Assembly (NCBI GenBank): GCA_013365325.1
Contig: JABVXV010000054.1
Coordinates: forward strand, 124,001 to 188,000
Source of the DNA: Dipetalonema caudispina
Taxonomy: Eukaryota > Nematoda > Chromadorea > Rhabditida > Onchocercidae
DNA: 64,000 nt
Direction: 5' to 3'
Part shown: positions 40,518 through 53,698 of the stretch, one piece after another
Layout of the letters: each line of letters opens with the position of its first letter
Position numbering within the stretch: the first letter of the stretch is position 1
The notes under the pieces: generated by a model
Told to the model about the DNA's origin: nothing
Seen by the model: the letters and a program-made list of their open reading frames with translations, nothing else
Databases searched by the model: none
Made by a program: the position numbers and the translations under genes

Positions 40518-41293
40518 ACCATGTTTGCAGCTTTTGACGATGTAATTTTCAGTTAGATAGATAGCTGTCAACTTCGATAATGCTCAACGATGTTTTGAGA
40601 AAATAAAGTGCACTGCAGTATTACTCCTCATTCTTTATGTCTCTATACCCTTCTTCCCCTTCTACTTTACAACTCGAATTGTCAGTGCAAGAGATGAATT
40701 GTTGCAATTGTCAATTTAATTTGCACTTTTACCCTTACTTGATCACATCGTCGGGCAGTGTTTAGATTTCATCGATTTACCTACTCTAACAAACATAATA
40801 CCTTTAGTTAATTTAGCTCTGCTGCTTTTTTGTTCTGCGAGATGCTTTAATTATTGATGGAACTTATGGAAGCACTTTATCAAATTGATGCCCGTTGATT
40901 AGAATAATCATAAATTATAAATTAGTAATTTTAATTTTTGAGTTTATTAGTCTCTTTCTTTTTTCGAGGATTGCTGCCAGAATTTCTCTTCATAGGAATT
41001 ACTGGACAAGGTCGACCATTTTATTTAACAATTCCTGTTATTTCGAAACATTTCAATGCTTTATGTAAGTTTTATTTAGTGAATGGAATAGTGTGAATCA
41101 TAAGAGCATTAATATTAAATAGTTTTGTATTGATGGGTGGGTATATACATTGTCATAGGGTAGGAATTAACTAACTAGTTTGTAGAGATTAAGATTTATA
41201 ATGTTTTGTGCTGAGAGAGAGAGAAGAATAATTATTGATTGCTCACTTTTTTTCTATTAAGACTATTTGCGAATTTGACTTTGAATTAGATTA

Positions 41294-41453
41294 GTAATGA
41301 AATAATTAGATAGTAGTTAGATGACGTTGTGGTAATGAAATAATTAGATAGTAGTTAGATGACGTTGTGGTAATGAAATAATTAGATAGTAGTTAGATGA
41401 CGTTGTGGTAATGAAATAATTAGATACTAGTTAGATGACGTTGTGGTAATGAA
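41294..41453. repeat. 38-bp tandem repeat, four copies plus a partial
   Basis: Units start at 41294, 41332, 41370 and 41408, each opening GTAATGAAATAATTAGATA and ending GACGTTGTG. The first three are identical. The fourth has one change (GATACTAG for GATAGTAG), and an 8-base partial copy follows. The near-identity points to recent expansion. Confidence 0.95.
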
Positions 41454-42186
41454 GTAAAAAGTGACGGTAAGAGGGAGAGTATTGTCTTAAAATGAAATGT
41501 AATTTAAAGTGGGATGGAATTGGTTATTTGTCAGAAATGGTAAATTAGATGATACACAAAGGAATGAATGGTATTTTGAAGAGATTGTACTCAGTCATTT
41601 TGCTTAGTTTCTCATTTATTGGAAAAGAAAATTGCATTAAACTGAAGAAATGAAATATTTCGAAAGAATCGACGGCATCAATTGCAGTATCATCTCATCT
41701 AGTGGATGTGCTAAATGTTTCGCAATGGTCAGACATAAAGCACAATTTCTCTTTGACTACAAATAAATCATTTATGTGACAATTTTGCCTCTTGTAAAAA
41801 ATGCTAATGAAATTACAATTTACATTTGATATTATTTTCCCATCTCTAATTCATATTGTTGAGTGATCGGAAGGGCCGAGTCCAGTCATCCTTATGAATT
41901 TTGATCGATAAACGATTTCACTGTATTCATTCGGAAGTATCATTGTACCGATTATTCACCTGATGAAAAGTAATAGTTTACATGTGTGTCTATTCTAATC
42001 TAAAATATCTTTTATTAATTACAATGAAATAGGATAATAATTACACAGTGAATGAGAAGGATTAAATATGGTTAAAGGGAATAATAGATTCCATTAACCT
42101 ATTCTATAGGTATAATATATACGTATGTGTCATCAATGATATGTGTTGCATTCTATTGATCGTTGTGGATGGTTGTTCTTTGTGCT

Positions 42187-42209
42187 TTCTCTCTCTCTCT
42201 CTCTCTCTC
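42187..42209. repeat. CT microsatellite
   Basis: Uninterrupted CT run, seen directly. Confidence 0.9.
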
Positions 42210-42845
42210 ATTCCATTTTATTTCATCTTTTTCCCCGTTTTTTCTCGTTATCTGAGAGAAATTATTATGGGATAAGTAATCGATATGAAAATGATGACTA
42301 ATCAGATTGTTTTGGGATAAATGAACAATATGAGATGATGATTCATCTTCCATCTATAATACTCTTAGAAATTGTTTCTAATATTTTCTATTCTTTATGC
42401 TTCCACTAACCACATGTAGTAAATTGTTGATCTATTGAGATTCAAATCGGTATATATTTATTGTTGTAGGTGATCGTGTAAAGGTAAGGAATTAAAATTT
42501 CACTATGAAATATAATTAAGGATTATTCTCGGTATTATTTGATCGTAATATATTCACATAGTGCATTCTCTTTTAAATTTAATTTATAGTTTTTACCTGA
42601 GAGTACTTATTTAGTAATAGTGGACTTATTTTTCATTTGTCTCATAACAGGAAACATTACATATTTTTAGGAGGAGCAAATTTTTGTTGTTGTCGCTTGT
42701 TTAATGACTGTGTTCACTTTCTTTCTTACATTTCACACTTGATTATATGGAATTGTTTTTCCATCGCTGATTCATATCGCTGTGTTGCTAAGGTGTTATT
42801 TCATTTTAGGAAATATTGATTCTTCTTTTATTGCAGAACAAAGTA

Positions 42846-45384
42846 ATGGCACAACATTATGGCTATGCTGGGCAACCGCCCTATCAACAGCCAGGTTATC
42901 AGAACGGAGGAAATCCATATCAACAACCTCCTCCTGCTGGTTTCAATCCTCAAGGTTGTGTGCTTCTTTGCTCGCAACGTTTAAGTGTAAAGTAGAAGTT
43001 TTGAATCGTTTATTATGAGTGTTAGTGCTGAAATGTTACCTTGTTCAGGATTATAATTAGTGTATTCTTTAATACCATTTCATCCCTTACTGGAAACTTT
43101 TAAAAATGTGCTTCATCTTTCCGACCTTTGCATAGTATACTTTTATGAAATATTGTGATCGAATTTTCCGCAAGATTAGAGATGCGTTACACTGATATTT
43201 CCGGAATCCAATCTTCATCTCTTTTTATATCTGATTTCAAAACGATTTTGGAGTACTTTCCTATTCGTTTACTTTCTTGTGTTTGAAAAGTTAAGATTCT
43301 AAGGAGATATTATGGAAAGGCGTAATGCAGGCTTGTAAAGCCAATTTCACTGCGGAACTTAATATCTTTGTTTCAATGCTGGAATACTGTTAAAGATATT
43401 ATGCTATCGGAAAGTATATAAAGACATGGATTTGGATAATTGTGGAAGATGGGAATTTGACTGTGTTTTGTTCTCAAATTTAAAAAGCCTTAAGTGTTGA
43501 TTAAGGAAATGTTCGTTGTGATTGCTGTATTTCAGTATTCATGCCACCCCCTCCGATGCGCCCTGGTATTGATGCATACGTCGAAAATGCGGATGTTAAG
43601 TCGGATTTTGGCTTTAATTCATCATCTATTCGAGCAGCTTTTATTCGAAAGGTTTTCATGCTTGTTGGCATTATGGTATGTTACTTTTTATGTAAGATAT
43701 TGGCAGTTCATTTTCGTTTACTGTTGGTATATGGAACGCACTGATCATTTTAGGAGAACAGTCGTCCGGAGAGTGTAGACCGACAAGAATCGTCTTAATC
43801 TGAAGGCTTGAATGTTGAGAAGGATTTTACTTACCATGTGGCTAGAATTTAATGTAAAAGCTTCTAAGTCTTTTGATCTATTTCAGTTAACAGTGGTAAC
43901 ACTGATGACTGCCATACCATTCCTTCATCATGGAACAATGACATTTGTGCGAAGTACGCCATCATTGTATTTTGTGAGTTACATCGCTTTTATGGTGGTC
44001 TATTTCACGTTAATGTGCTGTGAAAGTGTTCGAAGGTTCAGTTTTTGATGCTTTTTTTTATATTATTACCAAAACATTTTTAAATGTTAATGGAAGCAAA
44101 TAGATTTTGACTTGAATAAAATAGACTGTTTGTAGCAGATATTGAACTTGTACTTTATCTTATTCCTTTTTCTGTTAGGTAGAGTCAAATATTAAAAAGG
44201 AGTTGAGGAAGCAAGGTAAACTATAATAGTTTATTTCCGAGTCAGCAATTTGTTTAAAAAGTGGAGTTGCTCTATATCCAAAATATCTTTTTAAATGTTT
44301 TAGAGCTTTATGAAATTTAGTTCATTTGGATTTAAATTTCAGGTCATTTCCGGGTAATTTGGTTGCATTAAGTATCTTAACACTTTCGATTGGTTATATG
44401 ACCATGATGATTTGTTCTTATCACAGAATAATCTCTGTATTGCTTTGCTTGATAATAACAGTTGTTTGCTGTGCTGGAATCATCATTTTTTCGTCACAGA
44501 CGAAATATGATCTCACAAGGTTCGTGATAAAATCTTTGAAATTAAATAATTTATTTATTTGAGGAAATTTTTTAACTGTCAAGGTGTTTGCTGTGGGGTC
44601 GTTGAGTGGTATTTGCAATATTTAGTTAATCAGTAGCGGGCGATTTTATTTGAGTAGCTGGTAAAAGATCTATGATGTTAAATAGGATTTGGAAGTTATT
44701 TTCCAAGTACCCTCGTAATTTTTCGATGCCAAATGTGGCAGTTAGTCAGGTAGTATCTGTTCGAGTTGTTAGAGTTTGACTTCATCGCCATTTGAAGTAA
44801 ATATAAAGGTTAATGCGAGGTAGGACGTATTGGTTGTAAAGTTAGGTTATGGCATTTGTCTTGTGTATTTGTGTAAAGGATATAAGGAGAAGCTAATAAT
44901 GTGTGGATTTACAAAGGTGTTGTTGATATCCTTGGATAGACCCTGGTGTTTGTTCAGGATGGATTCTGTAATAATCAACTTGATTATCATTCCATAACAT
45001 TCCATGAATAAAGTATATTTTCAGCATGTATGGCATGATGTTCATCGTTTCATTGGTCGTACTGGTTTTTGGGTTTGTTGCAATCATTGCCGCCGTCGCA
45101 TTTCATGTGACATGGTTGTACACTGTTTATGCTGGACTCGCTGCACTACTTTTCATGGTTTATTTGGCTATTGACATTCAGGTAACTTTTGGAAAACTTG
45201 GATTCTCTTAATGAATTTCAAAGCTATCAGCAAGGTCCATTTTTCTGAAATATTGCAGACAATAATGGGAGGAAGAAAGCACGAGGTTTCTCCTGAAGAT
45301 TATATATTCGCAGCAATTCAAGTCTTCCTGGATATTGTCTACATCTTTTGGATGTTACTCACTCTGTTCGGTTCAGACAAGTAA
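42846..45384 (+). CDS. TMBIM/Lifeguard (Bax inhibitor-1 superfamily) membrane protein
   Basis: Predicted ER/Golgi multi-pass protein of the Lifeguard group (GRINA/FAIM2-like), proteins linked to calcium leak and protection from cell death. Six exons join in frame: 42846-42954, 43536-43675, 43887-44035, 44343-44519, 45025-45181 and 45259-45384, giving 285 residues. The N-terminus is a Pro/Gln/Tyr-rich cytosolic tail (YAGQPPYQQPGYQNGGNPYQ), then VKSDFGFNSSSIRAAFIRKV, where the membrane domain starts. Seven hydrophobic segments follow. The family signature near the end is LAIDIQTIMGGRKHEVSPED then YIFAAIQVFLDIVYIFWML, with the two aspartates (DIQ, LDI) that form the pH-sensing pair in bacterial YetJ. 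The start lies 9 bases after TTGCAG, consistent with trans-splicing. C. elegans has several such genes (including xbx-6); which one is orthologous cannot be decided here. Confidence 0.93.
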
Positions 45385-46918
45385 ATTTTTACGAATCATA
45401 AATGTGCATGTTTTATATGCATGCCCAGTTGCACACTGCTCTGTAAGTTATCGTTAGATTTGATCGCTCTTTTCGTTTTTGATTCTTTAAGACTTCAACT
45501 ACAATGTAATAAATGACAAGTTGTACACTGCCCTATAAATTGAATTTAAATGTGTCGAAATATTGACCATTTGTAATACTTCGAACATTTGTCAGTTATT
45601 GGGTAGGGCATGTTACACCTTTGTCATCCTAATGCTTGATGATCAATCTTTCATTATTTTAATAACTTTTTCTATTGGAATAGAAGTAAACAACTTTGCT
45701 TCTTTCACTTGCGATAATTTCTGATTATAGTGAATTAGCTCGATTCTTTGCAAATGGACCAATGTGCTTAGCATAGAAGAAGTGCTATGAAGTTATTTCT
45801 GTTCAAAAAGTACTACTAATAACAGAATAGGAGAAGTGGGCTTGCTTTTAGTATCTTATCCATGAATCATAGTTTCTACTAGTTTATTCGTATGATTAAG
45901 AGACTCTGATTTACAACTTCTATCTCTTTGGTTGAGTTTAAAAAGAGCGGCAGGTGTTTAGTCAGATAAACGCAAATAATGATTTACATTGTGTTTGACG
46001 CGTAATGACGTACTACTAGTATTATGATCATTGTATGCTTATCTGTAGTGATAGTTGTACCAAAAGTGTTAAGAATTGTATGGAAGATGGGATTATCTGA
46101 GATTGGAAATGTATTCTGAATTTTTTCGTTAAAATCTCAACTAATAGGTAAAGTAGACCAATACCAGTTATGACTCTCTGTTAACGCTGCTTTTCACTTG
46201 GAATTATTTAGCATTATATTTAGTTGTGATTTATGCAATATTTACAGAGAAAATTAAGGTACTTTAGTAGACGTCCTGCTATATTATTTTGTGTTACTTG
46301 ACGTTCTTGTTGTTTGTGCATTGTCATATCTTATGCTTCTTATACTGCTTTGCTCAGCTCAACTTTTAATCACATTTTCTCTTGGAATTTGCGAAATTTG
46401 CAATTTTCCACAGTAAGATTTAAGTTGGAGTGTTCATTTCAGGAAATGAAAATGAACAGAGTGAACCATTATAAGGATTATACAGATATATCGACTCGAT
46501 TATTTTTTCTACAAATTATCTTTTTTCAAAAGCCATTTCATTATTGGGTTGTCTATTTAGCTGATGTTTTTACTGTTAAGAAACTACCAAATCTGTGTAA
46601 TCTGGTAAACATTAACATCCAAAAGTTTTTAAATTTTTGTTGATGGCGTCATGGATTTAAAGGAAATGATTATATTTGTAACCGACTTCAAGATGATGAA
46701 AATACATATTAGGAGGGTTAAGTTGAAAGTAGCAGTAAGTTGCCGTGAGCATCTGATAGTGTTCTTATCATATGGTGATATTTTAATTGTAATGTCGATA
46801 ACATCGTGCCAAAATCACAGTTGAATGTAATTTTCAGGAACACTTCATCTCTTTGTTTAATTTATGAAAACCATAGAGATCTTTCTTTTTTATTAATTAC
46901 TGTAATTCAATATTTCAG

Positions 46919-46982
46919 CAACTGACAGTCGAATATAAGGCTGTATGTGAGGAGCTGATGGTTATTCTTCGAGCGTCTGAGG
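46919..46982 (+). other. Exon-like open stretch
   Basis: After a good acceptor (AATATTTCAG) the sequence reads QLTVEYKAVCEELMVILRAS, followed by a possible GTACTA donor. The frame stays open for 57 codons in all, to a TGA. Amino-acid composition looks protein-like over the first 21 codons. No partner exon was found, so it may be an alternative exon, an unrecognised gene or chance. Confidence 0.25.
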
Positions 46983-49099
46983 GTACTATTCTTGTACTCG
47001 TAATTTCATATTTTATCAGGGGCGATCGATGGATGTTTTCTCCTACTTTTCTTATCTCTTATCACACTCAGACATTTTTCCTAGTTTTTTCTTGATAACA
47101 ATGTTCGATAAGTGTACGATTCTTATGTACTCTCTATTGTCACACATTTTGAATGCTCTACAAAATACATTACGATTGTTTTAGTGTTGATGTGGAGGGT
47201 TTTAGAAACATAAATGTACAATGGAAAATCGGAGATGAAAAACGATCAATGAATGTGTTTTGGGAACTTTGATTCAGAATTTCAGGATTTATTTATTACA
47301 TTTTTTGATTTGCGATTTGGATTTTAGGTAGGTCGAAAAAGTAGTGTGCTTTTAGTCAGTGGTTTTGAAATGACGTCCTCGAAAATTTAGGAAAACAATT
47401 TCAAAGATCTTCAGTTCAGAATTATGTGATCAATCTCTAAATTATGTGTTTTGTTCTGTCATTTCTATTCACCAATTTTCGTTTAATTACTTTTTTAAAT
47501 TTTGATTTCTTTTTAAAGTTTGTGTTTAAATCACAGCTTGTAAAATGAAAAAGCAATTCTCCTCTCATCTTTAGTCTGTGCGTTTCTCTTCCGTTTTATA
47601 TGGATTTAAATTTTTATTATGGCTTGTGCAAAAAGTATTCATATGATTTTACTAACTAATGTTATTTTGAGATGCGTCGAAAGTTAATAGCTTTTATATT
47701 TCTTATTGTGAAGTTAGATGATTATCCTCGAAGTAGCGATGTATCAGAAAAGTATCTATGGTACCGAACTAAGAGTATATATTTATTTTGTTTATGAAAG
47801 ATTATACTAATAAAGAATGATAAAATTGGTGATATGCTGACAGCGCAGTCTAAAAGTGATGGAAAGAATGAAGAGTTGAAGGAGGTTGATTCGTTTGCTT
47901 GGAAAATAATACTACAGGGCTGACATTGGGTTAGATGTTTATTTTGGAACTGCAAGTTTGCAATGGTTAGTAATCTGTTTTACTTTGATTTCTATTATGT
48001 TTGGTGGAATGACTTACATTGATGGAATTGAATGATCAAAGAGATTGTGCTGCTTTAATGCTAATATCATTTTTCAATCTGAATCATAAAAGGCTGTATA
48101 AATACGTGAAGTCTGACTATCGTATTTTGTGGTGATATGAACGGCACTAGACACAAGAGCAGATAGAGTCTTGGCAAATGTTGGAGTTATTGAAAATGAA
48201 TATTCTTAGCCATAAATCAAACTGTAAACCGCCCAACAATGCGATGTAAGATTACCGTAGCGTTTTCATGAAGCTTGACATGTCCAATTAATCACGGGTA
48301 GAGTTGTTGGAAAAGTAAAAACATGAAGATCTTTACTATAGGTCATTCTTTTGGGTGACATATGACGGGCAATCATACTATAATGCAGTAGCTAGTGGTT
48401 ACAGTATGCTGTTGAGATGATATGATCTGGAGTTGCGTTCATGTGGTGATACGGTGGTTAATTATACTGGAATATGTTTTTTGAATAGTCAATCAAATGT
48501 AATTCAAAATATGATGGCAGAGATTATCGATAGAATGTCCAGTCTTTTTTCCGTAACAGGTCAACTATATGAATTGTAGTAGAATACAGTAAAGAAAACC
48601 TTGTGATATGATGGATCATAAATTGAGCAAGGAAAAGAAAAATTGAGGAGGGAATAATCAATTAATGTTGAAATTAAAGTCCAAAATCTCTCTTGCAATA
48701 ATTATTATAACTGTCGAAATTATTATGATACTCTTGATTCTTGCAAAATTGTTGATAGATTGAGATTTTTACAACGTATTTATTAGATGAAGGGTCTGCA
48801 GCCAGTAAAAACTATAAAAATGTTCATTTAAAATTTATGTATTGATCAGTTAACTGCAAACGAAAAAAAGTTGACCCCATCTTCCTTTATCAACCCATAA
48901 TGTTGATCGCTTGGAATTTTGAAATTTTAAATTGAACTAAGAGAAATTTCTTGCTTCATCGTATGAAACTGAATTTGTTAATTGTGGCCTATTAATTTAT
49001 TTGATTTTCTTTCTATTTTGATTCGCTCTTTTCCATTGGCTTGAAAATTTCTTCCAAACTTGAATCAATCTTAAAACTTAGCGATTAAGGATGGGTAAT

Positions 49100-49152
49100 A
49101 ATTTTCGTAGCGGTAGCATTACTACGAAAATTTTAAACAATTATTGTTTAAA
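49100..49152. other. Two adjacent hairpins
   Basis: Hairpin 1 has an 11-bp perfect stem (AATTTTCGTAG, 49100-49110, pairing with 49122-49132) and an 11-base loop. Hairpin 2 follows directly: TTTAAACAA-TTA-TTGTTTAAA, a 9-bp stem. They lie about 0.65 kb from the 3' end of bbs-8. Confidence 0.6.
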
Positions 49153-49797
49153 TTTCGGGATAATTGAGAAAATTATAAAATCTTATGTGATATGTATAGT
49201 TACGCCGCAAGAAATATGCGAAGAAATGCAATATAATTCTCAAATATAAATTTGATAATGCATTGAATGATGTATGCACAAATGTAAACTTAGCAAGATG
49301 ATTGATTCATTTATGTTTGCATTAATGCAACATTATAATGCATTCATATTGTATTCTCAAAGTATAATGTCATGAAGTTTGATTCCTCATTGCAATTATT
49401 CATAATTTTGGTGTAATACTACTTTTGAAAAGATTGGAATTATCCTTTGAACTAAATGAACTCAAATGGATACTTTTATTTTCATCCGTTTCATTACTTT
49501 CTGAAGTTTTCATCTAATATAGACTACATGAAATTAAATTTAATGATAGTTTTAATAGTAAAAGAAATTGGGAGTGTGAAAAAAAGCTTGACGAGAAGGA
49601 AAGAATGCAAAAAAAATTGATAAGTTGAATTATAGCCTAAAATCTAAATAATCAAATGCAAGGAATATAGTAATGGAAAAAAAATTTGAACAGTGATCTT
49701 CATGGAAATAACAAAAGTGATGTGTGTATTTTTTCGAGACATGGAGGAGATTCAATGTTTACCACTGTTCCTTTTTCAAACAGAAAATTTATCCATC

Positions 49798-52700
49798 TTA
49801 TAACACTTGGAACATTTGTTCGATGTGGCCAAGAATTGTTTTTGAGTGGACATGATCGGGATAAAGCTCTAGTGCTTTCAGTACCATTGTTCGACTTTCA
49901 TCAAATTGCCCAATCTGAAACAATTGATGTAAGAATAGCATGATGTGATCGTTAACTTAATACCTATCTGAAATTATTTTGAGAATGAAGCAATTTGAAA
50001 GAAATTTAGCTATAAAGAAAATTGAACATTAAGGATAAATATTTATTGTGAGACAGTGATGCTTACTTGATAAGTAAGCAGAGCAAGATTATAGCATGGC
50101 TCAAATAAATGTGGTCCTTTCTCGATTGCGGAACGGAACATCGATCGACTCTGATCTATTTTACCATCCCGCATTTGTAGTATAGCAAAATTGCATACAC
50201 TTTCTGCATGATTCGGATCTGCTGCCATAGCTAATCGGAAACATCGCGATGCCATTTTGACATCACCAGATGACTGGAATATTTGCATGAAACTTGAATG
50301 TTTAAAAAATTTTTGAGGTCTTTTGACTTCTGATTGTCAATGTTAGCATATATATTTAATTATTTAAATGTAATTTACAACCGATACTTACTAGAAAAAC
50401 GTTTCCGGTATTATACCAAACATCAGCAATAATTTCATCACTAGCTGATGCTTGCGCTCGTTCAATGCATGATAATGCAAGATCGAATTGTTGACAGAAA
50501 AAGCAACACAAGCCAAGATTCATAAATAGCTCTGCGCTGTTAACACCCATTTGCAAGATACGCCTCAATACAAAACCTTCTGTATTTCGCAAAAAAAAAA
50601 AAAAAAAAACGAAAAATGCTATATTACATTAATAAATTGGTTCCTATGAAATTCCAATGAAAAAAGCTTCGTTGATCTCTGATCCGAATTCATATACTTA
50701 TCACAATGTTATTGCTTGCATTCTATACAGTTTAGTTCAGATGAAATTTCTGACGGAACCTGTAGTAGCGAAGAGCAATTTCCGGTTGATCATTGTAAAA
50801 ATAATTGGTTGCAATGCATGCAATTGCTTCAACATTAGTTGGATCTTGCTCTAACACCAATCTGTATGCTTTTATACAATTTTCGATATCCCCAAGATGC
50901 TGGAAATTCAATTTCCTCAAATTTCGTTAATTCGATCCCACAGAATTACAAGTGTTAGCAGCCAATGAAAAGTTTGATATGTCGACAGATTAAAGTAAAT
51001 TATCGATCCTTTTTAAGGATAAAGTTTCAATGATTACAGGCTAGAACGAATGTTCAATAGCAAAAGTATTTTGATGACAATTATAAACTAATCCTTTCTA
51101 ATATCTTTAATGAAATCTTTATTTTTTATGAAAGAAACACATCCACTTGGTGGTTCTTGTGCTTTTTTTTTGAATATTTAAAAAGAAAATCGATGAAATT
51201 TATATTAATTTGTTATACAACCTCTTGAACTCGTGCTAGACCAATTAGTAAAGTGATATCGTTATGGAAGATTTGTAAACCAGAATTATATTGATCAATA
51301 GCCATTAGTGGTTGATCAATTCGACAGTATGTCTGAAATCGCTGCATTTATTTATTTGTGGATAGAAAAAAAGTTCACACCGTAGTAGTTGCTATTTTTT
51401 CAGCTGAATAATTCAGAAGCATCTCATAAATACGTAACTCTATTTCATTAATTTCTTTAATTGTTATGAAAATTCAAGGTCGAGCATTAGTAGGTAAGAC
51501 AGAATGCGAATTTGGAAAAAATTTTATGTAAAAAACAAATACTTTAGCTAAATAAGCATATGTCTCTGCCATTTTTTGATTGTTCAGTGAGGAATGGAAA
51601 TGTTTCAATGCATCGTTAAACATTCCAAGTCGATAACAACTTTTACCGAGTTGATTCTTCCAGTACCAATCTGTATCACTGGCATTTTTTGTTGCAGCAA
51701 TTGCAATCTGAAAATGTTACGCCTTCTAAAATGTGACATTGATAAAGATGATTTTATGGCTTACCTGATGTGCTATTTTCATGTCACCTTCATGATAAAA
51801 GATATATTCGAAGAGATTTCGATTAACTTGTGGATCAGTAGCATATTTATCAACATTAAGCCTTGATAGATTCACAAATGGTCCATTAGGTTCTGATATC
51901 ATTGATGCCTGTGTAAATATACAAATTATCAAGTAGTTACGAACTTGTAGATTACATACAAACTTGAAATCTGCCTCGAAATAAGAGTTATCAATAACAT
52001 CAAGAACAAATAGTTACTTTAATTATTCATAATATGCGGCTGCCATTATATCTATTCATTTATTTGATAAATAAACTAAATGATTGTGATAACTGACACT
52101 CTATTTTTTACTTAAGTATTTATTACTTCAACTATTTAGGTGTTGATACTGTTTAATAATTCTTTCAATGATTTAGAAGTTATAATTGTTTCCAGTAATT
52201 ACTTCTAATATTTTCAAAGTGACGAATTGTACGTTATTTCTTATTTGAAATAAAAACCTACCGTACCAAGACGAGTAAATCTAGCAGAGCTAGATGAAGT
52301 CGCACGAGTAATTCTAGAAGTTTTTGACGTACGTAAAGTTTGTTCCATAGTACCTGGTCGGATACGAGTTTCAGGCCGTAAAACGCCGCTTATAGGTCTT
52401 CCATCGCTTGAAATTGGTCTATAAGGAATTTTTTTCTGTTTTTTCATACCATCAAAAGTGAAGCTTTGTTGAAATGGATAGCGATAGTATTCTTCAAAAT
52501 AATTTCAAAACTCTCACTTCTCTGACACATCATAAACTTCATAAACTTTTAATTTCCAACAAGATGTGTAAGAAAATCGATAAACAAAAAACCTAATGGC
52601 TTGCTTAGATGTTTGGCTTGAGGAGATTGGCCTAGATAAAGAAGTGCCAGGTCTTGCTTTTGATGCCAATACAGTATCATCCAAAAATATTTCCACAACA

Positions 52701-53114
52701 CCACGTTCGTCATTTTCTAATTCATCAATATAGAACTCTTCTGTCAAACAACTTAATTTCAGACTCCAAGCTGCCTGAAAAACTATACTTTTCAAGAATT
52801 TGATTTTTGCACAGAAAAAAGCTCTTCCTAAAAATCAAAAACTTTTTTCTAAATTTTTATCAAAAATGCAAAATTTAAATATTTAAAGAGGAAAAATTTA
52901 TAAAATTTGAGAATTGCAATCAGTAATTGAGTAGAAATATTTAAAGTGAGAATGTAACAAGAGTGATATAGGATGCACAAAAATGCTAATGATTAAAGCG
53001 ATATACCTGATCACAGGGATTCTTCGCTAGTATGTCACTACAAATTTTGATTGCATTTTCAATATTGTTATGTTTGAAATGAAGCAAAGCTCTGAGAAGC
53101 GGATCAAGTTCCAT
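49798..53114 (-). CDS. bbs-8: BBS-8/TTC8, BBSome subunit with TPR repeats
   Basis: BBS8 is a structural subunit of the BBSome, which moves membrane proteins in cilia; in worms it acts in sensory neurons. Minus-strand exons run from MELDPLLRALLHFKHNNIEN (53114-53007), then 52774-52593 and about 52416-52262. Several TPR exons follow between 51910 and 50043, and the last exon is about 49913-49798, ending HIEQMFQVL. Matches to human TTC8 are very clear: AAWSLKLSCLTEEFYIDE, the RPGTSLSRP/RPISSDGRPISG/RPGTMEQTLRT proline-arginine segment, SSSARFTRLGTASM, GPFVNLSRLNVDKYA, NLFEYIFYHE, VEAIACIATNYFYNDQPEIA and DVWYNTGNV. Length is about 500 residues, as in the family. An X-box-like site lies about 40 bases upstream of the start codon. 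A poly-T/A tract near 50590 interrupts one intron only. Confidence 0.95.
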
Positions 53115-53154
53115 CGCTGTCACTACCACATCTGATTATCCTTCTTCTGAAATG

Positions 53155-53169
53155 GTTTCCAATAGCAAC
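53155..53169 (-). promoter_or_regulatory. X-box-like RFX/DAF-19 site upstream of bbs-8
   Basis: On the minus strand the sequence reads GTTGCT-ATT-GGAAAC, fitting RYYNYY-N(1-3)-RRNRAC, the RFX half-site arrangement. It sits about 40 bp 5' of the bbs-8 start codon. The usual worm X-box is 14 bp with a two-base centre (GTTNCCATRGNAAC); this one has a three-base centre. Confidence 0.55.
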
Positions 53170-53673
53170 CGATTGCAATGCAGTACTCAATATGGTTCAT
53201 TAATTTTCCACCAGATTAAAAAGCTATTTCAAATTTTGAAAATCAAAGTTCCCAATTCAAATTTAAATTCAGCTTGGATAAATGAAGTTGAAATATTTTT
53301 TTACTCTTCAATATGAAAAAAAATTCCCTGAGGAATAAGTTATGATACAATGCGTACTTTATGTTAGCTACAAATCGCTACATTAATGAGAGAAGTATTT
53401 CTCTCGCAGTAAGCCAAGAGAACCACTTTTATGGTCTGAACAAATTTATCTGTTGATTTCATTTTTAAAATTAACTGCCAACTATTAAATATGCTTGTAA
53501 TATTTAAATATAAGTCTCTCCTGAAATATCACATTTCGACTTGTCATCATTCCTTTGCTCCATTTATCAAATTACAAGTGAAAGATGATTGTCAAATATC
53601 GTATAAACAGTTCACTGTAGTTTCTTCCCGAATGAACTTCTTTTTAAACAGCATAAAATGAATGAATTCAAAT

Positions 53674-53698
53674 ATCTCTCTCTCTCTCTCTCTCTCTC
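53674..53698. repeat. CT microsatellite
   Basis: Run of CT dinucleotides, seen directly. Confidence 0.9.

Larger units (their letters stand above)
39304..42845. other. Intergenic region between zyg-9 and the TMBIM gene
   Basis: This 3.5 kb begins with the zyg-9 3' flank (AATAAA near 39929). It then holds a tRNA-Pro gene (40446-40517), a 38-bp tandem repeat (41294-41445), a CT run (42187-42209) and the 5' flank of the TMBIM gene. No further protein-coding gene is supported; the ORFs at 39632-39838 and 42637-42819 are AT-rich with no homology I can see. Confidence 0.6.
45385..49797. other. Intergenic region between convergent TMBIM and bbs-8 genes
   Basis: 4.4 kb, mostly AT-rich and without a supported gene. 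An exon-like stretch lies at 46919-46982, a second weak one at about 47818-47932, and two adjacent hairpins at 49100-49152 (reported separately). The ORF at 46314-46643 is AT-rich and not convincing. Confidence 0.5.

Noticed and set aside
46314..46643. 109-codon plus-strand ORF
   Set aside because: AT-rich codons, Phe/Asn-rich product, no flanking exon structure and no similarity that I can see.
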